The translations under genes and the position numbers were made by a program. Positions 8,487-16,649 of a stretch of 64,000 nt of DNA are shown piece after piece (the stretch's first letter is position 1; each line of letters begins with the position of its first letter). Source of the stretch: Arthrobacter pascens (GTDB taxonomy: Bacteria > Actinomycetota > Actinomycetes > Actinomycetales > Micrococcaceae); assembly GCF_017052465.1 (NCBI RefSeq), contig NZ_JAFHKT010000136.1, forward strand, positions 62,001 through 126,000, read 5' to 3'. Under the pieces are notes generated by a model. It was not told the DNA's origin. It did no database searches and saw only the letters and a program-made list of their open reading frames with translations.

Positions 8487-9742
8487 GCGAGGGCTCCTGC
8501 GGTTTCGATGGCGGTGCCGCTGTAGTCGGCATGGTGGGGGTTTTCCCAGATGACAGTGGCTCCCATGCCGAGGCCGACACACATGGCCGTGATGCCGAAG
8601 CGGACGGAGGGATCTTCCTCGAACTGCCGGGCCAGCTGGTTCATGAGCCGGACGCCCGAGGATGCGAGGGGATGGCCCACCGCAATGGCGCCGCCGTAGC
8701 GGTTGACGCGGGGGTCGTCGTCGGAGATCCCGAAATGGTCGAGGAAGCTCAGCACCTGGACAGCGAACGCTTCGTTGATTTCGAACAGGCCAATGTCCCC
8801 GATGTCCAGGCCGGCCTTTGCCAGGGCCTTTTCGGTGGACGGAACAGGTCCGATGCCCATGACTTCCGGTTCAACGCCCGCGTAGGCATAACTGACCAGC
8901 CGCATCTTGACGCCCAGTCCCAGTTCCGCGGCGGCGTCGGAGGATGCCAACAGCGCCGCGGTGGCGCCGTCGTTCAGTCCGGCGGCATTGCCAGCCGTGA
9001 CGCGGCCGTGGGGACGGAAGGGCGTCCGCAGTGCGGCAAGGTCTTCCAGCGTTGTGCCCGGGCGCGGCGGCTCGTCCACGGTGTTGACGGTCCAGCCTTC
9101 GCCGGGCTTCATGGTGGCCACGGGGACCAGGTCCGGCTGGATCATTCCTGCGCCGTAGGCCGCCTGCAGCTTGTCCTGCGAGGCAACTGCGTACGCGTCC
9201 GTGCGGTCCTTGGTGATGGCCGGAAAGCGGTCGTGCAGGTTCTCGGCCGTGTTGCCCATGTTGAGGGCCGCAGGGTCCACGAGCCGCTCGGACATGAAGC
9301 GCGGGTTGGGGTCGGCGCCGGCGCCCATCGGGTGGTTGCCCATATGTTCCACGCCGCCGGCGATAACGACGTCGTAGGCGCCGAAGGCGATGCCGCCGGC
9401 GGTGGTGGTCACTGCGGTCATGGCGCCTGCGCACATGCGGTCGATGGCAAAGCCGGGGACTGTGCGGGGGAGTCCCGCCAGCAAGGCGGCAGTCCGGCCG
9501 ATGGTGAGGCCCTGGTCGCCGGTCTGGGTGGTGGCCGCTACTGCCACCTCGTCGACGCGACCGGCGGGCAGCCCCGGGTTGCGGCGCATCAGTTCGCGGA
9601 TGCATTTAACCACCAGGTCGTCTGCGCGCATGCCGGCGTAAATGCCTTTGTCGCCGGCCCGGCCGAACGGTGTGCGCACGCCGTCCACGAAGACGACGTC
9701 GCGGACAACGCGCTGGTTTCCGCTGCTTCGGTGTTGGCTCAC
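8483..9742 (-). CDS. fadA: acetyl-CoA C-acyltransferase (thiolase, fatty-acid oxidation beta subunit)
   Basis: A 419-residue degradative thiolase. The nucleophilic Cys is in RMCAGAM, the catalytic His in GGAIAVGHPLASSG and the second catalytic Cys in ITAMCVGLGMGA. The N-terminus DVVFVDGVRTPFGRAG is typical. It performs the last, thiolytic step of beta-oxidation, releasing acetyl-CoA. The GTG at 9742 is preceded by AGGAG with 6 nt spacing; the frame is open much further upstream but crosses the promoter. It is transcribed with the downstream hydratase/dehydrogenase from a promoter about 80 nt upstream that carries a palindrome. Confidence 0.92.
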   Translation of the reverse strand: MSQHRSSGNQRVVRDVVFVDGVRTPFGRAGDKGIYAGMRADDLVVKCIRELMRRNPGLPAGRVDEVAVAATTQTGDQGLTIGRTAALLAGLPRTVPGFAIDRMCAGAMTAVTTTAGGIAFGAYDVVIAGGVEHMGNHPMGAGADPNPRFMSERLVDPAALNMGNTAENLHDRFPAITKDRTDAYAVASQDKLQAAYGAGMIQPDLVPVATMKPGEGWTVNTVDEPPRPGTTLEDLAALRTPFRPHGRVTAGNAAGLNDGATAALLASSDAAAELGLGVKMRLVSYAYAGVEPEVMGIGPVPSTEKALAKAGLDIGDIGLFEINEAFAVQVLSFLDHFGISDDDPRVNRYGGAIAVGHPLASSGVRLMNQLARQFEEDPSVRFGITAMCVGLGMGATVIWENPHHADYSGTAIETAGALA

Positions 9743-9816
9743 GTGCTGCTCCTCATTGAGACGTTGGTGCCGGATCCTGCCCAGGGGTCCAAGAAATCCG
9801 AGCGTCAGTGAGCCCA

Positions 9817-9845
9817 ATGTTACTCGCCAGTAACTTAGCGTGCAA
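9817..9845 (-). promoter_or_regulatory. promoter of the fadA-fadB operon with overlapping palindromic operator
   Basis: On the minus strand TTGCAC (9845-9840) and TAACAT (9822-9817) are separated by exactly 17 nt, a good sigma-70-type promoter. The spacer and -10 are covered by GTTACTCGCCAGTAAC (9819-9834), a palindrome with 6-nt arms. A repressor bound there would block RNA polymerase. A TetR- or GntR-family fatty-acid regulator sensing acyl-CoA is the obvious candidate, but no such gene lies in the window. Confidence 0.6.
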
Positions 9846-9855
9846 GGAGCGTGGC

Positions 9856-11178
9856 CTAGGTGTTTTGCTCCCTGGATTCCTTCGGCGGAAGCGGCAGCGG
9901 ATTCAGGAACGCCTCGGTGATCAGCGGTGCCACGATCCCCACCTGCCACGGCCTGGCTCCCAGGCCGCGCAGTTCTTCAGCCACGGACGCTTCACTAATT
10001 TCCGCCGGGGGGCGCCAGGCGACCCGGCGCAGGTAGTCAGGCGTCAAGAGGTTCTCCAGCGGCAGATGCAGCTCGTCGGCCTTCTTCTGCAGAAGCGGAC
10101 GGGCGGTGGTGAGCCGTTCCGCGGCAGCGGGGTCGCGGTCTGCCCAGACCCTGGGCGGCGGCGGGGCGTTTGTGGGAAGGTGCAGGGGCGGAAGGTCCTC
10201 CAGGGCCCGCGCGGCGGCGATGCAGCGGAGCCAGCGGGGGGCCTCGCGCTGGGCTGCCCGGCCGTGGAAGCCCTTGGTGCCCAGCAGCTGCGGCACGGTT
10301 GCAGGCATGGCCTTGGCGGCCGCCACGAGGGACGAATCGGGAATGAGCCGGCCTGGTGCCACGTCCCGCTTCTGGGCGAGGGCGTCGCGCTCAAGCCACA
10401 TCTCGCGGACTGCGGCGAGCTGGCGCCGGTCCCGGATCTGATGCAGCCCGGAGGTTTTGCGCCAGGGGTCAATCCTTGGCGGCGCCAACCCGGCCGCGAG
10501 GATGGCAGCGAATTCCTGCTCAGCGAACTCAAGTTTGCCGTCCGCTTCGAGCAGTTCAATGAGTTCCTCGCGGAGCTCCGTCAGGACTTCGACGTCGAGG
10601 GCGGCGTAGCGGAGCCAGGGTTCCGGCAACGGGCGGGTGGACCAGTCGGCCGCCGAGTGTTCCTTTGCCAGGCCGAAGCCCAGCAGCTGTTCGATGACAG
10701 CGGCAAGTCCTACGCGGGGAAGCCCGGCCAGGCGGGCGGCGAGCTCGGTGTCGAACAGTTTGTCCGGCCACATGCCAAGCTCGGAAAGGCAGGGGAGGTC
10801 CTGGCTGGCAGCGTGCAGGATCCATTCGACGCCATGAAGTGCGTCGTTGATGATGCTCAGGTTGTCAAAGGGCTCGGGATCGATGAGCCAGGTGCCCGAG
10901 CCCTCGCGGCGGATCTGGACCAGGAAAGCCCGCTGGCCGTACCGGAAGCCCGAGGCCCGCTCAGCGTCAACTCCGGCGGGACCGGTGCCGGCCGCTATGG
11001 CGGCCGCACAGCGCTCCAGTCCCGACTGGGTCTCGATGACCAGCGGCACGCCGTCGCGGGGTGAGTCGAGATCGATGACAACGGGGACGCGGCTGTCAAA
11101 GCCCTCCACCGAGATGTGGGGTGTGGTTTCAGCAGCCGGAGCGCCAGCTGTGGTGTTTTCCAGATTTTCAGGGGTCAT
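9856..11178 (-). CDS. rnd: ribonuclease D-like 3'-5' exonuclease with HRDC domain
   Basis: A 440-residue protein. The DEDD exonuclease domain (about residues 30-215) shows exo I in GVDAERASGFRYG (D and E), exo II in HAASQDLPCL and exo III in RYAALDVEVLTEL. The last motif is the DEDDy type with Tyr. An HRDC nucleic-acid-binding domain follows (about 240-320). The enzyme trims 3' ends of stable RNAs. A -10-like TAAACT lies 9 nt before the ATG and there is no ribosome site, so the transcript may be leaderless. The next gene on this strand, upstream, is the DUF3000 gene, an association I have the impression is common in actinobacteria. Confidence 0.88.
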   Translation of the reverse strand: MTPENLENTTAGAPAAETTPHISVEGFDSRVPVVIDLDSPRDGVPLVIETQSGLERCAAAIAAGTGPAGVDAERASGFRYGQRAFLVQIRREGSGTWLIDPEPFDNLSIINDALHGVEWILHAASQDLPCLSELGMWPDKLFDTELAARLAGLPRVGLAAVIEQLLGFGLAKEHSAADWSTRPLPEPWLRYAALDVEVLTELREELIELLEADGKLEFAEQEFAAILAAGLAPPRIDPWRKTSGLHQIRDRRQLAAVREMWLERDALAQKRDVAPGRLIPDSSLVAAAKAMPATVPQLLGTKGFHGRAAQREAPRWLRCIAAARALEDLPPLHLPTNAPPPPRVWADRDPAAAERLTTARPLLQKKADELHLPLENLLTPDYLRRVAWRPPAEISEASVAEELRGLGARPWQVGIVAPLITEAFLNPLPLPPKESREQNT

Positions 11179-11236
11179 GATGGCCCTAGTTTACCGGCAG
11201 TGCGCCGCCGGGCGGAGTCCCTGGCGCCGGAGGGCA

Positions 11237-11896
11237 CTAGTTCCGGCGCCTGCGGGGCAATGCGGACACGCCATCGGGGAGCGGCGGCAGGCCCGCGAAA
11301 GTGCACACCATGTCGGACCAGGCCTCCAGGTGCGCCTGGACGTCGGCACTTGCCGGGGTCCAGGAAGCGCGGAGTTCGATGTCTATCGACTCTGGCCTGT
11401 CTGACAGTGTGCCGAAGCTTTCCGAAAGGACGCGCGTGGCCGTTCCGCCCGCGGCCCTGTACGGCGCCTGGTGCGTCTCGAGGGCTTCGACGAGCCAGGT
11501 CCACGCCACGGAACCGAGCATTTCGTCGTTGCCCATCTCCGGCTCAAGCTGGGCCCGGATATAGGTTACGATGCGGAATTCTCCATCCCAGACCGCCGAG
11601 CCGTCAGGGTCGTGCAGCAGGATGAACCGCCCGGTGGCGAGTTCATCGTCGTCGGAGTCGGAGCCGTTGCTGGCAGCCGAGCGGGCCAAGGCCACGGCTG
11701 CCGGGCCGTGCACTGCGTCAGACTGGCTGCCGCGGCTGCTGGCCCCGATGACCTCCGCGCCGAGCGCAACGGCGAACGGCGCCAGCCGCGAAGGCGCCGG
11801 GATCTCGTCGAGGCGCAACTCACTGCGGCAGCGTGCTTTCCGGAGTGTCCCCAAGGCGTACAGAAACTCCGCGGGAACCTGGGCAAGTGCGTTCAC
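11237..11896 (-). CDS. DUF3000 domain protein
   Basis: A 219-residue actinobacteria-specific protein of unknown function. The hallmark pieces are present: EIPAPSRLAPFAVALGAEV near the N-terminus, GRFILLHDP, FRIVTYIRAQLEPEMG and AWTWLVEAL, ending in a short Arg-rich tail. I prefer the GTG at 11896 over the TTG at 11926, because conserved sequence starts right after it and TACCCT sits 6 nt before it, consistent with a leaderless transcript. It lies 58 nt before the RNase D start on the same strand, which may hint at an RNA-related role, but nothing in the sequence proves it. Confidence 0.8.
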   Translation of the reverse strand: MNALAQVPAEFLYALGTLRKARCRSELRLDEIPAPSRLAPFAVALGAEVIGASSRGSQSDAVHGPAAVALARSAASNGSDSDDDELATGRFILLHDPDGSAVWDGEFRIVTYIRAQLEPEMGNDEMLGSVAWTWLVEALETHQAPYRAAGGTATRVLSESFGTLSDRPESIDIELRASWTPASADVQAHLEAWSDMVCTFAGLPPLPDGVSALPRRRRN

Positions 11897-11995
11897 AATC
11901 GCAGGGTACGCAATGGAGTCCGCCAAGGTACGCAGGCTCGCCGCAGGCCCGGTGAATCGGGGTGTGCTAGGCCGCCGCAGGGCATTCTGAGTCTC

Positions 11996-13120
11996 CTACT
12001 CCGCGGTGTGCGCCGCGTTCCCGTTCCCGGCCAGTTCGTTCCGGATGGCCCCGACGAACGCGTCCACGTCCTCCTCGGTCGTGTCGAAGGAGCACATCCA
12101 GCGGACCTCGCGGGCAGCTTCGTTCCAGTCGTAGAAGCGGAAGGATTTTCGCAGCTTGTCCGCCACGCCTTCGGGCAGGATGGCGAAGACGCCGTTGGAT
12201 TCGGTCTTCTGGCTCAGTTCGACGCCGGGAACGGACTCGACGCCGGCGCGCAGCCGGGCCGCCATGGCGTTCGCATGGCTGGCCGACCGCAGCCACAGGT
12301 CACCCTCCAGAAGCGCGATGAACTGGGCGGACATGAAGCGCATCTTGGAGGCCAGCTGCATGTTCATTTTCCGCAGGAAGAGGAGGCCGTGGGCGGCTTC
12401 CGGATTGAGCGCCACCACCAGCTCGCCAAACAGGAGCCCGTTCTTGGTCCCGCCGAAGGAGAGGATGTCCACGCCGGCATCGCGCGTGAAAGCCCGCAGG
12501 GGAACGCCAAGGTGCGCCGCGGCATTGGCCAGCCGTGCTCCATCCATGTGCAGCTTCATGCCCTTGCTATGGACGTGCGTGGCGATCGCGCGCACCTCTT
12601 CCGGGGTGTAGCACGTGCCCAGTTCCGTGGTCTGGGTGATGGAGACGGCAAGCGGCTGGGCGCGGTGCTCGTCACCCCAGCCCCAGGCCTCGCGGTCGAT
12701 GAGTTCCGGGGTCAGTTTGCCGTCCGGTGTCGGCACTTGCAGCAGCTTGATGCCGCCGATCCGCTCCGGAGCGCCGTTTTCGTCCATGTTGATGTGGGCT
12801 GTTGACGCGCAGACGACGGCGCCCCAGCGGGGGAGCAGGGACTGCAGTGACAGCACGTTGGCGCCGGTGCCGTTGAAGACCGGAAAGCACTCGATGCCTT
12901 CCCCGAAGTGCTGTTCCATGATTTGCTGCAGCCGGGCGGTGTAGTCGTCCTCGCCATAGGACACCTGGTGTCCTTCATTGGCGGCCGCCAGTGCGGCCAG
13001 CACCTCGGGGTGCACGCCCGAATAATTGTCCGAGGCGAAGCCCCGGACGGAGGCGTCATGCAGCCGGGACATGGTGCCGCTGGCGGCCGTTTCAACTGTG
13101 GTCGTCATTGCTTTGGTCAC
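11996..13120 (-). CDS. ltaE: low-specificity threonine aldolase / beta-eliminating lyase
   Basis: A 374-residue fold-type I PLP enzyme. The PLP lysine is in SFGGTKNG (Lys226), the cofactor-ring Asp in HMDGAR (Asp193), and the N-terminal SDNYSGVHPEVL and NGTGANVL motifs match threonine aldolases. It cleaves L-threonine or L-allo-threonine to glycine and acetaldehyde. The GTG at 13120 has TAGACT exactly 6 nt upstream and no ribosome site, so it is probably leaderless; the alternative ATG is four codons later. Substrate stereospecificity cannot be read from the sequence. Confidence 0.87.
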   Translation of the reverse strand: MTKAMTTTVETAASGTMSRLHDASVRGFASDNYSGVHPEVLAALAAANEGHQVSYGEDDYTARLQQIMEQHFGEGIECFPVFNGTGANVLSLQSLLPRWGAVVCASTAHINMDENGAPERIGGIKLLQVPTPDGKLTPELIDREAWGWGDEHRAQPLAVSITQTTELGTCYTPEEVRAIATHVHSKGMKLHMDGARLANAAAHLGVPLRAFTRDAGVDILSFGGTKNGLLFGELVVALNPEAAHGLLFLRKMNMQLASKMRFMSAQFIALLEGDLWLRSASHANAMAARLRAGVESVPGVELSQKTESNGVFAILPEGVADKLRKSFRFYDWNEAAREVRWMCSFDTTEEDVDAFVGAIRNELAGNGNAAHTAE

Positions 13121-13159
13121 GCTTTCAGTCTAGGGAGTTACCGCGGGGCCCGCCCGCGG

Positions 13160-13936
13160 TCACCGGGTCAGCAGGATCCGCTGCCCGTTCAGTTGGGCGG
13201 CGGGCTTTTCGAACAGCCCGACGACGGCGGCGGCCAGGTCGTCGACGTCCGTGTAGCCGGGGAACCTTCGTTCGGGCTGGCGGCTGCGCATGGCGGGGTC
13301 CACCAGCGCCTTTACAACAAGGACGACGGCGGCGCTGTGCAGCTCAGGTTCACCGTGCAGTTCAGGTTGGCCCGGCAGTTCAGGTTCACCCTGCCCTTGC
13401 TTTGCGCCCTGGAGCTGGTCCCGGCGGAACCCTTCCGCCATGGCCATGGTCCAGGCCTCGGCCGCCGCCTTGACTGCCGCGTAGCTGGCGGCCGCCGCTG
13501 AAGGTGCGGTGACGAACGTCGATGAGACCATCGCGAACCGGCCCGTTTCGGACGCCACGAGGTCGCCGTAGAACACCCGGGTGATGTTCCGGAGCGTCGT
13601 CACGGAACTGCTTTCAAGGAAGTCCCAGTCTTCGTCGCTCTGGTCGGTGATGTCCCGGGCGCCCCGCCAGCCGCCCACGAGGTGGATGACGCCGTCGATC
13701 ATGCCCGCTGTCCTGGTGAGCTCTCTGTGGAGTTCCCGGACTGCGGGCAGGGAGGCGAGGTCGCAGGTGAGCGGCGTGACCCCGCTGCCGGCGGCTTCCG
13801 CAGCGGCCGCAATCCTTGTGCTGTCCGATCCGACGGTGTAGACGGTCACGCCGGCCTGGGCCAGGGCGCGCGCCACGGCGATGCCCGATGGCGCGCTGCC
13901 GCCGGCGACCAGCACTGTGAGGGGGCGCTCCGTCAT
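13160..13936 (-). CDS. short-chain dehydrogenase/reductase with a repeat insertion
   Basis: A 258-residue SDR with the NAD(P)-binding VLVAGGSAPSGIAVARAL near the N-terminus and the catalytic YxxxK in SYAAVK. Behind the catalytic helix, where the substrate loop normally sits, there is a Gly/Pro/Glu/Leu segment with three hexapeptide units (xGxPEL) encoded by 18-bp tandem repeats. The ATG overlaps the TGA of the DUF6421 gene by one base (TGATG), so the two are translated together. The substrate is unknown. The conserved pairing with DUF6421 suggests a shared pathway. Confidence 0.8.
   Translation of the reverse strand: MTERPLTVLVAGGSAPSGIAVARALAQAGVTVYTVGSDSTRIAAAAEAAGSGVTPLTCDLASLPAVRELHRELTRTAGMIDGVIHLVGGWRGARDITDQSDEDWDFLESSSVTTLRNITRVFYGDLVASETGRFAMVSSTFVTAPSAAAASYAAVKAAAEAWTMAMAEGFRRDQLQGAKQGQGEPELPGQPELHGEPELHSAAVVLVVKALVDPAMRSRQPERRFPGYTDVDDLAAAVVGLFEKPAAQLNGQRILLTR
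13341..13394. repeat. three 18-bp tandem repeats inside the SDR gene
   Basis: Units at 13341-13358, 13359-13376 and 13377-13394 share CAGYTCAGGTT followed by a variable end. Because the unit is a multiple of three, copy number can change without a frameshift. On the coding strand each unit encodes a hexapeptide ending PEL. Confidence 0.85.
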
Positions 13937-15339
13937 CAAGCCGTCATCGCCTTTGCCGTCGGCCCGGGGCGGGACGGATCCTGTGCGCCGGTGATGCCGG
14001 CCGTCGACTCGATCACGGGACGCATCTTCTTTTCCAGTGCCTCGTAGAACATGGACAGCGGGAATTCGTCGTCCAGCACCTGGTCGGTGAGCCCGCGCGG
14101 GGCTCCGTCGAGCGGGAGGGCGCCGGGACCCTTGGCCCATACCGAGGCCGGGTTCGGCGTGAGCGTGCCCGCCACGAGCTCGTAGGCCGCGAGCCAGTGC
14201 GCGGTCTTCGGCCTGTCGATCGAGCGCCAGTACAGCTCTTCGATGCGGGCACCGAGTTCCATGACCGCTCCGGCAACGTTGTCCCAGTCGAAGCTGAGGC
14301 GGCTGTCGGTCCAGTGCAGCACCCGGTGCTGGTGCAGCCAGGCAAAGAGCAGCTGGCCCCCCAGCCCGTCGTAGTTCCGGATCCGGCTGCCGGTGATGGC
14401 GAACCGGAAAATCCGGTCGAAGATGACGGCGTACTGGACCAGCTTCGCCTGCCGGCGGGCCTCCGGATCGAACGCTTCGTCTTTTTCTATCCGCACGGAC
14501 TCCCGGAAAGCGGTCAGGTCGCAGCGAAGTTCCTCGAGTGAGTACAGGAAGTACGGCATGCGCTGTTTGATCATGAAGGGATCAAAGGGCAGGTCGCCGC
14601 GCATGTGGGTCCGGTCGTGGATCAGGTCCCACATCACGAAGGTTTCCTCCGTGAGTTCCTGGTCCTCCAGGAGCGCGGCCGCCCCGGCAGGCAGCTCGAG
14701 GGACGTGATCTCCGCCGCAGCCCCGAGGACCCGACGGAAACGGGCGGCCTCGCGGTCCGCGAAGATGGCGCCCCACGTGAACTTGGGCGTTTCGCGGACG
14801 GACACGGTTTCCGGGAACAGCACGGCGGAGTTGGTGTCGTAGCCCGGCGTGAAATCAACGAAGCGGATGGGGACAAACAGCTTGTTGGAGTAGTCTCCCG
14901 CTTCGAGCCCGGCGATGAATTCAGGCCAGATCACTTCGATCAGCACAGCTTCAACCAGCCGGCTCGTGCTGCCGTTCTGCGTGTACATGGGAAAGACGAC
15001 GAGGTGCTGGAGTCCGTTTTCGCGGTGCTCCTGGGGCCGGAAGGCCAGCAGCGAGTCCAGGAAGTCCGGGACACCGAACCCGGCGTCCATCCAGCGCATG
15101 AAGTCGACGCACACGAGCTCGAGGTAGCGGGCATCGTGCGGGAAGCACGGTGCCAGGGCTTCCACGGCCTCGACGATGGCAAGAACATGGCTGACCGCAG
15201 CACCGTGGTGCGCAGTTTCCGGTACGGAACCGTCCTGGATTTGAAGGCCGCGCAGTGCCGTGGCGGCGGTCTTGAGACGCTGCCATTCGGGGTTGTCCGC
15301 GGAGATCCTGGTGGGGGCGGTGGTCACGGTAATCGTCAT
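13936..15339 (-). CDS. DUF6421 family protein
   Basis: A 467-residue soluble protein with no signal peptide or membrane helix. Conserved-looking stretches include MWDLIHDRTHMRGDLPFDPFMIKQRMPYF in the middle (quoted here only as landmarks MWDLIHDRTHMRG and FMIKQRMPYF) and GLGGQLLFAWLHQH. The His/Asp-rich HDRTHMRGD region could bind metal, but that is speculation. I recognise it as the actinobacterial DUF6421 family, function unknown. The ATG at 15339 begins TITVTTAPT and follows AAAGGCG; the longer frame lacks support. It is translationally coupled to the SDR downstream. Confidence 0.72.
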   Translation of the reverse strand: MTITVTTAPTRISADNPEWQRLKTAATALRGLQIQDGSVPETAHHGAAVSHVLAIVEAVEALAPCFPHDARYLELVCVDFMRWMDAGFGVPDFLDSLLAFRPQEHRENGLQHLVVFPMYTQNGSTSRLVEAVLIEVIWPEFIAGLEAGDYSNKLFVPIRFVDFTPGYDTNSAVLFPETVSVRETPKFTWGAIFADREAARFRRVLGAAAEITSLELPAGAAALLEDQELTEETFVMWDLIHDRTHMRGDLPFDPFMIKQRMPYFLYSLEELRCDLTAFRESVRIEKDEAFDPEARRQAKLVQYAVIFDRIFRFAITGSRIRNYDGLGGQLLFAWLHQHRVLHWTDSRLSFDWDNVAGAVMELGARIEELYWRSIDRPKTAHWLAAYELVAGTLTPNPASVWAKGPGALPLDGAPRGLTDQVLDDEFPLSMFYEALEKKMRPVIESTAGITGAQDPSRPGPTAKAMTA

Positions 15340-15484
15340 GTTCGGCGTCGCCTTTCTGGTTGCCTGAGCTTCTACGCCGAGCCTAACAAGCAACCAGATG
15401 TGCTAATCCATTTTAGGCCTTAGCGTAAGAAACTGTGAGGCTCGGAGGCCGCTTCGGGCAGCCCAGATATAGCGGTGCACAGCC

Positions 15485-15946
15485 TCAGGAACCGGCAGCC
15501 TGGCCGTCCTCCGTGCTCTCCGCCGGGACCAGCCGCAGGGAGACTGAATTGATGCAGTACCGCTGGTCCGTGGGCGTCCCATAGCCTTCACCTTCAAAGA
15601 CGTGTCCCAAGTGGGAATCGCAAGCGGAGCAGCGCACTTCGATACGTTCCATGCCGAGGGTGCGGTCGTGGATATAGCGGACTGTGCCTTCCGCCAAGGG
15701 GGCCCAGAAGGACGGCCAGCCGCAGTGCGAATCGAACTTCTCCTGGCTCGTGAAGAGTTCGGCACCGCACGCCCTGCACTGATAGACGCCTGCTGTGTGG
15801 GTGTCCCAGTACTCGCCCGTATAAGGGCGCTCCGTGCCCGCCTGCCGGAGCACATGGTATTCCTCGGGTGTAAGTTCCCGGCGCCACTCGTCTTCGCTCC
15901 GGACGACCGGGCCTACCGTATTCTCAGCTTTTTCTGGAGTGCTCAT
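15485..15946 (-). CDS. msrB: peptide-methionine (R)-S-oxide reductase
   Basis: A 153-residue MsrB. The structural zinc is held by CRAC (Cys57, Cys60) and CSAC (Cys106, Cys109). The catalytic Cys131 is in RYCINSVSL; HCGWPSFW and SHLGHVFEGEGYG are the expected substrate-pocket motifs. It reduces methionine-R-sulfoxide in oxidised proteins in the cytoplasm. GAGG just upstream of the ATG supports the start. It is preceded on the same strand by a protein of unknown function only 14 nt away, likely one transcript. Confidence 0.95.
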   Translation of the reverse strand: MSTPEKAENTVGPVVRSEDEWRRELTPEEYHVLRQAGTERPYTGEYWDTHTAGVYQCRACGAELFTSQEKFDSHCGWPSFWAPLAEGTVRYIHDRTLGMERIEVRCSACDSHLGHVFEGEGYGTPTDQRYCINSVSLRLVPAESTEDGQAAGS

Positions 15947-15960
15947 AGCCTCATCAACGC

Positions 15961-16452
15961 TCAGGAGTCCCCGATAAATCCCGAGCCTGCATACAGGTGC
16001 AGCACGGGAAGGCCCAGGCGGTCCTGTGCCTTGTTGGCCCAGTCCGTGTGGAAGGTGTCAGCCACGGCGTGCGGGCGGGTGACGACGACGGCCTGCACGG
16101 CGCCGAGCTCCTTCACCTTGGCCACGAGGCCGTTGACGGCCTCGCCATCCACCATCTCGCCCGAAACTCCGCCGCCGATGCCCTCGAGCGCGCGCAGGGA
16201 GACGGACAGGGTCTCGGACGCCGCGGCGCGTTGCTTCTCCGGGTCCGGCGCATGGGAGGTCAGCTCCCGGAAGGCCTTGGCGATGTCAAGCATCGAGAGG
16301 TTCTCGAGGAAGTCCACGATCAGATGCCGCTCCGTGTTGGCAGGGACCAGCACGACCAGGGGCATGTCACCTCCGTTCACCAGGCGTTCGATGTTGACGC
16401 GGTCGTCCGCACCCAGCGGCTCTTCTGTGAGAATGACGATTGGATCGCTCAT
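15961..16452 (-). CDS. conserved hypothetical protein
   Basis: A 163-residue acidic soluble protein I do not recognise with certainty. It begins with a strand-like SDPIVILTEEPLGADD and contains MPLVVLVPANTERHLIVDFLENLSMLDIAKAF and AVVVTRPHAVADTFHTDWANKA, suggesting an alpha/beta fold with Rossmann-like strands. TAGGCT lies 6 nt before the ATG, consistent with a leaderless transcript. It ends 14 nt before msrB, so the pair may be a stress-related operon. No catalytic motif is visible. The divergent gene is an alpha/beta hydrolase. Confidence 0.7.
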   Translation of the reverse strand: MSDPIVILTEEPLGADDRVNIERLVNGGDMPLVVLVPANTERHLIVDFLENLSMLDIAKAFRELTSHAPDPEKQRAAASETLSVSLRALEGIGGGVSGEMVDGEAVNGLVAKVKELGAVQAVVVTRPHAVADTFHTDWANKAQDRLGLPVLHLYAGSGFIGDS

Positions 16453-16649
16453 GCCATCAGCCTAGCCCGGCGGAACCGCGGCTGCATGCTTTTGTGGCCG
16501 GATGTGCCTTGGAAGCCGACTCCGGTAAGAATGGTGCAATGGACTCCTCCTTCCGGCCCGGCACAGAGCTGCTGCGCCACCTGGTTCCCGGTGCCCCCGA
16601 GCACCAGGCTCCGGACCTCCTGAACAGCACAGGCCAGCAGGACACCTCG

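Noticed and set aside
8531..9811. A 426-codon plus-strand frame over the thiolase
   Set aside because: Antisense to a thiolase with all catalytic residues; no motif in the shadow frame.
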